From positions 1 to 14,189 of the forward strand of contig UZAE01014462.1 of NCBI GenBank assembly GCA_900617975.1: 14,189 nt of DNA, given 5' to 3'. Source of the DNA: Rodentolepis nana (taxonomy: Eukaryota > Platyhelminthes > Cestoda > Cyclophyllidea > Hymenolepididae). This document shows positions 1 to 9,012 of the stretch, piece by piece. Numbering within the stretch: position 1 is the stretch's first letter; the number at the start of each line of letters is the position of its first letter. Under the pieces are notes generated by a model. That model was not told where the DNA came from and did not search any database. It worked only from the letters and a program-made list of their open reading frames with translations. Made by a program: the position numbers and the translations under genes.

Positions 1-31
1 GTTTTAAGCAGTCATCTTACTTTTGCCTATG

Positions 32-360
32 TTTACCAAAAGGGGTGCGATAGACTTATCTTCACGTGGAGCACCCCGGACAACGTATTCTCTATAAATC
101 GGCAGTTGACTTCTTACTTCAAATTGCAATGACCCTACTGTATGTCATATTAGGCTCCTTCCACAGTAATCATCTTACCTTTTCTCTGCCTTTGTGTCTG
201 TCTGTCTCGTTAACATCTTTGGATCACTCTTCTGTTCAGCCTCTCCACTTTTTCTCACTTTGATGTTCCTCCTCTCTGTGAAGCCCGAAGTCAGTTAAAG
301 GGCTAATGATAAGTGTTATAAGGCCCGCCAGTTGAAATAAATAAATAAATATTTACCAAA
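32..360 (+). mobile_element. SINE-like element, copy A, with target-site duplication
   Basis: This is a sense copy of the dispersed element, with its body at 41-351. It begins AGGGGTGCGATAGACTTA and carries the shared middle part with the TTTGTGTCTGTCTGTCTC tract (about 191-208), followed by the GAAGCCCGAAGTCAGTTAAA block. It ends in GAAATAAATAAATAAAT. A direct repeat, TTTACCAAA, flanks it at 32-40 and 352-360, which is the mark of target-primed insertion. Compared with other copies, the head lacks about 17 bp covering the second half of the small CGTAT/ATACG hairpin and the following A-run. It has no coding capacity; the open frame through it is incidental. Confidence 0.85.
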
Positions 361-949
361 TAGTCGCCAGTCTTTTTCTAAATGATAAATCTAACTACAA
401 TTTAAATACAATAGCCGATATTACTAAAGGGCATTCTATTTTTACGTTTCTTCTAATTCCAAAGGTAAACATCTTAATCACTATATCATCCATATTGTGA
501 TAGTTCACAACTGGCCAATATTAAACAATGCACTTATTTATTCCATTACCCGAATACTCATCAATTAATCTATGCCCTTGAATTTCCATTCTCTGTAAAG
601 CCGCTAAATTGCCTTCCACGTTAAAGGAGCGTTCCACGAAAATAATCAAAACATTTGCGAAATTGACTGCATTTACGAAGGGAATGTGTAAAATTAGGGT
701 AAAGTGCTATTACATATCCTTACATCACATGCCAAGCACACAATGACCGAATAAGTACATCAAATTAGCATTTGTGGTTTGTTTATTTTGTTTGCTAGTT
801 CTGACTTACATTTGTGTGCCAGAATAATCTGCATAAAACCAGCAAATGAAGATAGACTTTGCGAATGTCACTTTGCTTAGAGATGGCAGTGCCATTTCAC
901 AAATTTGTATACTTGTCACAATCGATATTTCCTTTTGCGCGATCTCACC
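361..949. other. AT-rich non-coding spacer
   Basis: I see no coding region, RNA gene or clear repeat in this stretch between SINE copies A and B. The short open frame starting at 846 runs straight into copy B and has no recognisable protein content. Confidence 0.6.
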
Positions 950-1410
950 AAATTATAAAGGTTTATTTACTTATTTGTATCAAATGGCAGGCGTTTTGAT
1001 AGTTATCATTAGCCCTGGAGCCGACTTCGGGGCTTCACGAAGAGGAGAAGGGACATCAAAGTGACAAAAAGTCGAGATGGGAGACAGAATAATGATTCAC
1101 AGAGGTAAAAGAGACAGACAGACACAAAGGCATAAAAAAGGTAAGATGAGTACTGTGCAAGAGGACGAATACGAAAATTAGTCGGGCCATAGAAATTTGA
1201 AGTCTGAAGTCAACTGCCAGTTAATAGACTTTTTGCCGTATGAGTAAGTGATAAGTCAACTGCCGGTTAATAGACTTTTTTGCCGTATGAGTGGGTTGCC
1301 CAGGGTGCACCGCGTGGAGGTAAGTCTATCGCAACAACTGCCGGTTAATAGACTTTTTTGCCGTATGAGTATACGGTGCCCAGGGTGCACCACGTGGAGG
1401 TAAGTCTAAA

Positions 1411-1692
1411 TATACATTGCCCAGGGTGCACCACGGAGGTAAGCCGAATGAGAATACGTTGCCCAGGGTGCACCACGTGGAGGTAAGGTGTGAGTGTACG
1501 TTGCCCAGGGTGCACCACGGACTCTTTTGCCGTGTATACGTTGCCCAGGGTGCACCAGTTTGTTTGCCGTATGAGTATACGTTGCCCAGGGTGCACCACG
1601 TGATAGACTTACTTGCCGTATGAGTACACGTTGCCCAGGGTGCACCACGTGGTGCCTTATGAGTATACGTTGCCCAGGGTGCACCACGTGGA
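1411..1692. repeat. Higher-order repeat block, first copy
   Basis: This block of seven array units recurs at 1863-2145, offset by about 453 bp. By eye the two differ by one substitution (T at 1658 against G) and two small indels around 1435-1442. Linkers that occur nowhere else in the array, such as GGACTCTTTTGCCGTG and CAGTTTGTTTGCCG, recur in the same order in both blocks. Confidence 0.9.
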
Positions 1693-1862
1693 GCCGTATG
1701 AGTAAACGTTGCCCAGGGTGCACCACGTGGAGCCGTATGAGTATACGTTGCCCAGGGTGCACCACGTGCCGTTTGAGTATACGTTGTCCAGGGTGCACCA
1801 CCTGGAGGTAAGTCTATCGTGAGTATACGTTGCCCAGGGTGCACCACGTGGAGGTGTATGAG

Positions 1863-2145
1863 TATACATTGCCCAGGGTGCACCACGTGGAGGTAGCCGA
1901 ATGAGAATACGTTGCCCAGGGTGCACCACGTGGAGGTAAGGTGTGAGTGTACGTTGCCCAGGGTGCACCACGGACTCTTTTGCCGTGTATACGTTGCCCA
2001 GGGTGCACCAGTTTGTTTGCCGTATGAGTATACGTTGCCCAGGGTGCACCACGTGATAGACTTACTTGCCGTATGAGTACACGTTGCCCAGGGTGCACCA
2101 CGTGGTGCCGTATGAGTATACGTTGCCCAGGGTGCACCACGTGGA
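1863..2145. repeat. Higher-order repeat block, second copy
   Basis: This is the second copy of the seven-unit block at 1411-1692. The order of variant linkers is the same, so the array grew partly by duplication of a multi-unit segment and not only by single-unit slippage. Confidence 0.9.
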
Positions 2146-2395
2146 TGTAAGTCTATTCCGCACCCCAAGTTATAAAGATAAATGATACAGAACACGTCAG
2201 AAAAAAAGTTTCGTTGCATAATCATCAAGACTTCGGAGTGTTTTAATATATTCCAATAGAACAAGTCTTTCAGTGATCATATATTTTGCATTAGTTGGTA
2301 AAGAATTAGACGACCGAGTATTTCAATGATTGGAGTGGAGTTAACATTCTAGTGAAAAGAGGAGATTTAAGTTATGTAATTAAAATTTTTGTTTA

Positions 2396-2415
2396 ATATA
2401 TATATATATATATAT
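2396..2415. repeat. (TA)n microsatellite
   Basis: An uninterrupted alternating AT run of about 20 bases. Confidence 0.9.
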
Positions 2416-2655
2416 TCTTGATGCTGATGATAAACTCATAAGTTATTTGAGCCATTGAATGCAAATTAATATACAGGATAATGCTAATTTCCTCAAAGCT
2501 AACCTTGTTTCACAGTTTGAATTCGACACAGTCTTACTTCTCAAAATCGTACGAATAATCTTCGTCTGAAAATTATTTAAAGAAAGTTACCAAGGAAAGG
2601 AAAATGTAGAGCACTAAAACAGGCAACTATTTGAACGCCAAATGACATATTAGCA

Positions 2656-2680
2656 GGGTGGGGGGTGGGGGGTGTGGGGG
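2656..2680 (+). other. Potential G-quadruplex tract
   Basis: Four G-runs of 3, 6, 6 and 5 bases are separated by T, T and TGT. This fits the usual G-quadruplex pattern of four runs of at least three G with short loops. It lies about 100 bp upstream of SINE copy C. Formation in the cell is inference. Confidence 0.6.
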
Positions 2681-2776
2681 TGTGCATACTATATGCAGCT
2701 TAATTCTATCAATATGAATGAATATATATTTTCAGCCCCACCATGCTATGTTTGTAAAAAAAAGACATAGATTTAT

Positions 2777-3118
2777 ATATTTTATCGGGGGTGTGCGATA
2801 GACTTACCTCCACGTGGTGCACCCTGGGCAACGTATACTGATACGGCAAAAAAGTCTATTATTCGGCAGTTGACTTCTGACTTCAAACTACCATCACCCC
2901 ACTGTATGTCATATTCGACTACTTCCACAGTACTCACCTCACCTTTTTCTACCTTTGTGTCTGTCTGTCTCTTTTACGTCTGTGAATCATTATTCTGTCC
3001 CCCTCTCGACGTTTTGCCACTTTACTGTTTATCTTCCTTTCTGTGAAGCCTGAAGTCAACTAAAGGGTTAATGATACCTATCATAACGCCTGCCATTTGA
3101 AATAAATAATATTTTATC
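2777..3118 (+). mobile_element. SINE-like element, copy C, near full length
   Basis: The body is at 2787-3108, flanked by the 10-bp direct repeat ATATTTTATC (2777-2786 and 3109-3118). The intact head has outer arms GATAGACTT (2797-2805) and AAGTCTATT (2852-2860) that can pair. Inside is a small hairpin, CGTAT-ACTG-ATACG (2832-2845), and the overlapping palindromes CCACGTGG and GGTGCACC (about 2810-2823). The body has the TGTCTGTCTGTCTC tract and the GAAGCCTGAAGTCAACTAAA block, and it ends GAAATAAATA. This is one of the best copies for reading the family consensus. It is non-coding. Confidence 0.9.
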
Positions 3119-3828
3119 TGATTAAAAAGGCAATAATGAACTCTAGTGAAAAATGGCATAAATATGCAGTGCATTGAGGTTGTCTGAAAGTTGACTTAAA
3201 TGGCGGTGTCTGGGTAGGCCAGTGAAAAATAAGCCACGAATTTGAAATGCTTAACTTAAATTTACCTTTAAGCATTGATTTTATGCTACGGATAGGCACA
3301 ACCAACAACGTTAATCCATCGATGACATGGTTTACTTGCCCACTTAATTATACAGTTATTAAGAGCTTTCCCTCAATATTCGGCTCTTTTTCTTCCACCA
3401 TGTAAATCTCTTATGCTTTAATGTCCAAAGCACAGTTGATCTCCTTTCAAACACTGTCTTTTTTGTTCTATTTCTTATTTTAGTTTGGCCAATTATATCC
3501 AATAAATAGAATAGAAATTTCATACGTGGTCTTATCGATAGTACCTACAGTAATAATCAGTTGTAAGGTGGCTTTTAAAAGGAACCTAATTTTCTAATAT
3601 GTGTACATTGTCCATACAAGTTTAATCGAATCCTACAATGCATTTCATTTCTCATGTTACTGTGACTTAATCACAAATTAAAGGTGTGTATAGAAACTGA
3701 AATATTTGCTCACGTGGAACTCAGAAGCGAGGAAACTTTGAAAGACCGATGACCGTAAAATAAAGATATTCCACTATTTGATGGCCTTATTTGTCCTCTA
3801 GTCGGTTACTCCCACAATAAAGCTATAG
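3119..3828. other. AT-rich non-coding spacer
   Basis: I see no convincing gene or repeat. The 64-codon open frame on the - strand near 3114-3308 starts in the SINE tail side and has no recognisable motif. Confidence 0.55.
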
Positions 3829-4066
3829 AATGATGACAACAAGGGGTGTGCGATAGACTTACTTCCACGTGGTGTACACTGGGCATAATATACTTATACG
3901 GCAAAAGAGTCGATAAATCGGCAGTTGACTTCTCACTTCAAGTTCCTATAATCCCACTGTATGTCATATTCGACCACTTTCACAGTACTCACCTTACCAT
4001 TTTCTCTACCTTTATGTCTGTCTGTCTCTTTTACATCTGTGAATCACGCCTCTGTTCCCCCCCCCC
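3829..4066 (+). mobile_element. SINE-like element, copy D, 5' part only
   Basis: A sense copy starts at 3843 with GGGGTGTGCGATAGACTTAC and follows the family consensus through the TGTCTGTCTGTCTC tract. It then stops in a run of ten C at 4057-4066, followed by an N at 4067. The element's 3' third and (AAAT)n tail are missing here. The bases just before it, AATGATGACAACAA (3829-3842), look like a target-site duplication. Their partner is found at 6682-6695, after the 3' fragment at 6568-6681. Confidence 0.85.
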
Positions 4067-4067
4067 N
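4067..4067. other. Ambiguous base at a poly-C junction
   Basis: A single N directly follows a C10 run and coincides with the point where SINE copy D loses similarity to its family. It is probably an assembly join or an unresolved homopolymer. Confidence 0.7.
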
Positions 4068-4161
4068 ACTCTAATTCTGTTACCATATTTGTCAGCCAAG
4101 TACAAAATTGTGGTCACAATGGTGGATATTGATTTTATAACCTTTTAATTTCTCAAAGAGT

Positions 4162-4503
4162 ATTTTTACAATAAGGGGTGTGTGATAGACTTACCTCCAC
4201 GTGGTGCACACTGGGCAACGTATACTCATGCGGCAAAAAAGTCTATTAACTGGCAGTTGACCTCTGACTTCAAACTTCCATAATCCCACTGTATGTCATA
4301 TTCGACCCCTTTCACAGTACTCATCTAGCCTTTTTCTGCCTTTGTGTCTGTCTGTTACATCTGTGAATAGCTCTTCTTTCCCCCTGTCGAATTTTTCTCA
4401 CTTTAATGTTCCTCCCTTCTGTGAAGCCCGAAGTCAACTAAATGGCTAATGATAACTCTCAAAATGCCTGCCATTTGAAATAAATAAATAAATTTTTACA
4501 ATA
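4162..4503 (+). mobile_element. SINE-like element, copy E, near full length
   Basis: The body is at 4174-4491, flanked by the perfect 12-bp direct repeat ATTTTTACAATA (4162-4173 and 4492-4503). The head hairpin is intact, the middle carries TTTGTGTCTGTCTGTTACAT, and the tail is GAAATAAATAAATAA. The CTGTCTGT tract is slightly shorter than in copies C and D. Confidence 0.92.
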
Positions 4504-6001
4504 GTACTCAAATCCAATAGATTTCATACCACCTGGAATCTAGCGACATCTACCGCATTAATAGCAACCAGGCTGGTATCATTCCAAGATATTGTCCAAT
4601 GGAAGGATAATCTCATCAACTAATAACAAAACTTCTTTCTAATTCGTGAGTTGGCAGTAATAGCACCACTCAATCGGAAAAAAATTCTTTTCTTTTCTCC
4701 AAACAGATAGATTCGAAATTATTTAAGCTATTTGTGATTAAGACAATACGCATGAATTCAACTTTTTTCGTATTGGGAAAAAATATCAATTTATCGAGAC
4801 CGAAATCTCCCAAATCATTATCCGCATCCCCTCAGGACCCCTAGCACCACTCTCAATGCAGCAGTTTGATCAAATAGGCCTACTAATGCGTAGGCTAATA
4901 TAAAAGCGGATTGTTATCAAGTGAACAAAAGTATATTTACTGAAAGTATGTCATGTCTATTCCTTACTCTTCGTTGGCAATTTCAGTTTCTCAAGGTGAA
5001 AAAAGGAATGACAGATGTTTTTTTAAAAATCGGTGCGAATTCATACCGTTAATAAATTTAGTTTTCTCACGAATTTGACTTAAAGATGTCTTAATTTACA
5101 TCGTCAAACGTCTTTTTTAATACCTTCATCAAATGAGAATGAGAGAAAGAGGTGAATGCTAATGACAGTTCCATGTGAATACATCTTCATTAAAAGCATT
5201 CTCTCTGAATTTTTTTGGCATCACAGAAGACTGTTTATGCTAGACCAACCTTCTCTTAGCTGGCTTTTGGATGAATTAGTTAACTCCTCTTTTGAACGAA
5301 TTTCATTCCTCTTACAGTCACCACATCACTTGCAAAGTAAAGTCAATCAGAAATTCTACTCTTTCATAAATGTGAAATGCGAAATTTGACGGATCATTGA
5401 ATCATTGCTTGTCCAAAAGCCCGACTGATTGCCGCTTTTTGTACATGAAAAAAAAAATGAATAAATTTCCCATTTTCTCTGCCCTTTTCTCTTGCCAAGA
5501 AAATAGGCAAGTTAGTTGTGGCATCACCGCATAGTGGAAACATGGAGCGAAAAAATCTCCGTTAATATTTCGACTGATTCGCAGATCATAAATTTCAGAA
5601 ATCTACGTACTTATAAGGTGTTACATTAAATTACATTATTCTTTGTAATTTAAATTTACGCCGGGGTATGTTAAACGCGTATATCTCTATAAAATGGTCA
5701 TTTGGAGGTCTTTTAATAACGTCTTATTTTGGAGGGTAGGGGAGGGGGGTCAGTTTTATGGTTAAGTTTTATGTTTATTATATGAGATATTGTGGTACTA
5801 TGCTTATTGGAAGTAATTGGTTTTTGACATGCTAATGCTCCACTTGCGGATTGTCATTTGAGTACCATTGGTTTTCGAAACCAAATAGATTTAGAGAACT
5901 TCTTATCGAAGACACGGACGTGCTATACTCTCCAGGGTACGAATAGTGAAGTTGGAATTTTAGAAATGCTTCCTTTGGCAGTACTAAATAATTATGTATG
6001 T
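4504..6001. other. AT-rich stretch without a recognisable gene
   Basis: Nothing here is supported as a gene. The 77-codon open frame at 5156-5389 and the 62-codon frame at 5858-6046 have no known motif, and the second one runs into SINE copy F. A G-rich run (GGAGGGTAGGGGAGGGGGG) lies at 5731-5749. Confidence 0.55.
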
Positions 6002-6312
6002 ATTATTATTATATCAAATGGCAGGCGTTTTGATTGTTATCATTAACCCTTTAGCTGACTTCAGTCTTCACAGACGGGAAGGAACATCAAAGTGTAAAAA
6101 ATTCAAGAGGGGGGGGGAACAGAAGAGTGTATCAAAGACGAAGGTAGATAAGGTGGAAAAAAAGGTGGGGTGAGTACTGTGAAAGTAGTCGAATATGACA
6201 TACAGTGGGGTCATGGTAGTTGGAAATCAATTGCCCGTTTATAGACTTTTTCGCCGTATGAGTATACATTGCCCAGGGTGCACCACGTGGAGGTAAGTCT
6301 ATCACACACTCC
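6002..6312 (-). mobile_element. SINE-like element, copy F, antisense
   Basis: Read on the + strand, this copy starts with the tail side (TATTATTATTATATCAAATG) and GGCAGGCGTTTTGATTGTTA, and ends in CCACGTGGAGGTAAGTCTAT CACACACTCC, the complement of the family start. The CTGTCTGT tract is largely lost; a purine-rich run replaces it around 6105-6165. I could not find a convincing target-site duplication, which suggests an older copy. The left edge is approximate. Confidence 0.85.
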
Positions 6313-6566
6313 AACTCTCAGTATGTATAAACAGCCCAAGTTAAAAATGACCCATTGGTGACTTAGATTTTGAACGCTTCATCCTAACCACTTGTCGGTC
6401 CTTCGATAATCAATGTCACTTGCTTTCCACGCTCAAAAAATGGCTAACTTGTGTACTACTTCGAATAATAATGTCTAATTATTTTGTTTTTCTGTGAGCA
6501 GAGTCATCAGCGAGCACTTCTATCCAACATGTAGATAGTAGACACGGCTGACAAAGGAGTCGTCTG

Positions 6567-6695
6567 NCCCCCCCACCCTCTTCACATTTTGAGACTTAAT
6601 CTGTTCCTCCCCTCTGTGAAGTCCGAAGTCAGTTAAAGGACTAATGATAACCATCAAAACGCCTTCCAGTTAATATAATTAAATGATGATAACAA
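6567..6695 (+). mobile_element. SINE-like element, copy G, 3' part only
   Basis: After the N at 6567 comes a C7 run and then the family's 3' third: CTGTTCCTCCCCTCTGTGAA, the GAAGTCAGTTAAA block, and TAATGATAACCATCAAAACG. It lacks the head and the CTGTCTGT tract. The following AATGATGATAACAA (6682-6695) matches 13 of 14 bases of the sequence before copy D (3829-3842). Copy G is therefore probably the missing 3' half of copy D. Confidence 0.85.
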
Positions 6696-7945
6696 AAGAT
6701 GAGACAAGTTGAAGTGGATTTCAAATGGAGCAAAAATAGCTGTAATATGCCTGATGGTCCTGGAGTCAACTTGAAGTGGAACTCTCCTGATTTTCTAAAA
6801 TACAATTTTACTTACCCTTAGCATTAATCAATCTTACCCCCCCCCCACCTTTCCATTGAATATTACTCTCCGTTTACTAGAGGTGCAACTTTTCAGTTTT
6901 GCCATGGGGAATAAAAGTATCGAATCACATTATCCGCATATTATCGAACAGGGTCAACAGATTTATGTGATAATGTCTGAGTTGGTTATTTCTGTACCTT
7001 CCATGATTGATTAACTAATTTGTTAAAGCAACCACTTGATCAATTCAGCTTATCCCTCTAGAAGCTGGTTAGGGTTAGCCAAGTTGTTATTTAATTCTTC
7101 CTATTGTCGGAGGTAATTTACTTAACTAATTCGTAACTGTTTTTGTTGGAATCGTTGACACTAATCTGATTGTTTGTATTTAAATGCTGCTATTCATGCT
7201 TTCGTTAGTCACGTACCTACTTAATTATTTGTTTTTTAGCTTTCTAGTTAGTAAACTTTTAGAGTGAATCAATGTCTTCATTCGGATTAGTAGTAATATG
7301 AGCAGACATGTCCCACATATAGTTGTCTGTTGGAAATAAGAAAGCGCTCAGCTAATGTCTCTCAAGTTAAGACCTGCTAAATTCTTCCATAAACTCACAA
7401 ACTCTTCAAATAAGCAACAACACTCCTCAACTTTCAATATGTGAATCACGATATGGTGGCGATTGACCATATGCATACTGAGCTAATGGCGATTTTCAAA
7501 AACGTTGGCAAGTCGTGAGAATTGCTGACAACTTTGTTATTGTCTGAATTGAGAACATGGAGCTTTAACCTGAAATTGTGCTGTCTGATGCAAATGGCTT
7601 GCATTCAGGTTTCCTTTCTTCTACACAGAAGCAGTAGGCTTAAAGTGTAGTTAATATTCAACGTGATTAAAGCAAATTTTACAATCCACCCCTTTACTTC
7701 ATATTGACCTCACTTATTCGCTTTCATAGGCATCAAACAACAAAATAATTCAATGATACAGTAGATACTGAAACTTTAAATCAGCCCCCAGCTATCCCGT
7801 ACTTTTAATATGAATTCAAAGTTGTGTTGAAAAATATTGTTAACGATTTAAGGGTGCAGGTAGTTGAAATACCTCTTGCAGAATGTGAGATGGGAAAAAA
7901 TGTTACCCTTCGGATAAAAACAATTATGATTAACATTTAACCCTG
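6696..7945. other. Non-coding spacer
   Basis: No coding region or repeat family is evident. A poly-C run lies at about 6837-6847. Confidence 0.55.
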
Positions 7946-8028
7946 ACGTTACGGCAGTGGAACTACAAATGGGCAATATTAACTCCACTTATTACTACGA
8001 TAGAATTACGTTAATCAAGTGGAAATTG
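7946..8028 (+). repeat. Left arm of an inverted repeat
   Basis: This arm of about 80 bp matches the reverse complement of 9013-9090 with only a few mismatches and small gaps. Shared stretches include ATTAACTCCACTTATTACTA and TTAATCAAGTGGAAATTG. Similarity stops abruptly at both ends. It does not resemble the SINE family. Confidence 0.85.
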
Positions 8029-9012
8029 TTTGTGAAACGATAAGTATTTCAAATTTTGAGTATGTTATTTGATAATAGTAAAGTAATGAAAAATGTTGAA
8101 AAACCGAAAGAAACCAATAAGAAAAATCTTTTGCTGTTGTAAAAATTAACCAATAGAATACAGCCATTTCTGAATCTGCCCGCATTTCTATGCCCAAGTA
8201 GCGAATGACAAATCGCCCATTTGCCACATCTATCAACCAATCAGATCCAAACTAAGCATTCCTATTCAGTGCATTTTCGGCATAATCAAACCTTGCGTCT
8301 CTTAATTGAATTTCACCCTCTTCAAGAAAAAGATGACAAATATATTTAATTCGAAAGTGTTCAAATTAGTACTCATTAAAGCAGAAAGATAATTGAATAT
8401 TTTTCAGCTATTAAAATGCATTTTGTTTGAACATTTTAAAGGACTGATGCTCAGAGAAAATTAAATTAAATTAAATAACTAATTAGCAAAGGCTGGCAAG
8501 AAACCAGCAGGTTTACAAAGATGAGAATTTTTGAAATGTAATAAAAAATTTCCAACCAAGCAAAGTTTTCCAGAGGTTAACTCGAATGGAAATTTAGTTC
8601 TTAATAATGCATTATAAATATTTTCTAGATTCACCAAACTGCGGAAATAGGTATCCTTGCCCCTAATTATATTATAATAATCCTCATTTCACATGATGTA
8701 ATTATCTTACAGCTGCACTCTTCTCCACTTCTCCTTCTAGGCAGATCCGAAATTGTGACTTTTTGTTAGTAAAGAATTTCTGTATTTGTTTGAATTTTTA
8801 TATGAATTAATTCAATTAAACAAGATCTCAAGGCGTCTGGTTAGAAAAAACGGTAATTAACTGACATATTTCTCAAAATGTTCCACTAAAGAATGAAAAT
8901 TCTTGTTTAACATTTGTATTAAGGTGAATAATCGGTTTGTCTAATTTCTTTCATCTAATATCCATAGATCTTAATTATTTGTGAATTCATTCTAATTAAT
9001 TTCGGTATTCTT
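8029..9012. other. AT-rich spacer between inverted arms
   Basis: About 1 kb with no supported gene. The short - strand frames at 8015-8240 overlap the left arm and have no motif. A short (TTAAA)n run is near 8461-8476. Confidence 0.5.

Larger units (their letters stand above)
1291..2150 (-). repeat. Tandem array of 20 units of the SINE head hairpin
   Basis: The core CCAGGGTGCACC, with one TCC variant near 1788, occurs 20 times between 1300 and 2138, on average every 43-44 bp. A typical unit on the + strand is GTATGAGTATACGTTGCCC followed by AGGGTGCACCACGTGGAGCC. In element orientation this is the interior of the head hairpin. Linkers between cores vary (for example GGAGGTAAGTCTATC, ACTCTTTTGCCGTG, AGTTTGTTTGCCG), and several keep pieces of the outer hairpin arms. 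Thirteen of the 20 units contain a perfect CACGTG. The variable linkers are repeat-derived rather than unique, so this is a minisatellite-like expansion and not a CRISPR array. Confidence 0.95.
950..2177 (-). mobile_element. SINE-like element, copy B, with expanded 5' head array
   Basis: This antisense copy has its body at 961-2166. On the + strand its 3' part comes first: ATCAAATGGCAGGCGTTTTG (about 978-997), then the complement of the CTGTCTGT tract near 1110, then CAACTGCCAGTTAATAGACT near 1210. Its 5' end on the + strand is AAGTCTATTCCGCACCCC, finishing at 2166, which matches the start of other copies. An 11-bp direct repeat with one mismatch flanks it: AAATTATAAAG (950-960) and AAGTTATAAAG (2167-2177). 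The enlarged head is therefore inside a single insertion. Typical copies are about 320 bp and this one is about 1.2 kb; the excess is the tandem array at 1291-2150. A long open frame on the - strand through the array is a by-product of stop-free repeats, not a gene. Confidence 0.85.
2178..2776. other. Non-coding spacer with simple repeats
   Basis: No gene is visible. The stretch holds a (TA)n microsatellite at about 2396-2415 and a G-rich run at 2656-2680, listed separately. Confidence 0.6.

Noticed and set aside
66..263. Small proteins from open frames inside SINE copies (66-263, 3846-4148, 9364-9648, 13908-14141)
   Set aside because: The frames follow the repeat sequence, differ between copies, and have no shared conserved protein.
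1291..2150. CRISPR array
   Set aside because: The spacers are not unique: they are rearranged parts of the same SINE head, some recur in order 453 bp apart, and the window is animal DNA with no cas genes.
1326..2264. Protein-coding gene for a 312-residue repeat protein on the - strand
   Set aside because: It lies wholly in tandem SINE-head repeats, is open in several frames at once because units lack stops, and shows no domain or codon-level constraint.
2787..2830. Descent of the head from U1 snRNA
   Set aside because: Only about eight bases (ACTTACCT) match the U1 5' end, and the rest does not align.
2787..2870. Hammerhead or other self-cleaving ribozyme in the SINE head
   Set aside because: I looked for the CUGAUGA and GAAA core arrangement and did not find it; CTAATGA in the element's 3' part lacks the required partner segments.
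2787..2870. tRNA-derived head with A and B boxes
   Set aside because: No convincing GGTTCGANTCC-type B box or cloverleaf is present in the better preserved copies C and E.
5156..5389. 77-codon open frame as a small gene
   Set aside because: It has no recognisable motif or homology by eye, no splice context and no promoter evidence; its length is not surprising for random sequence.
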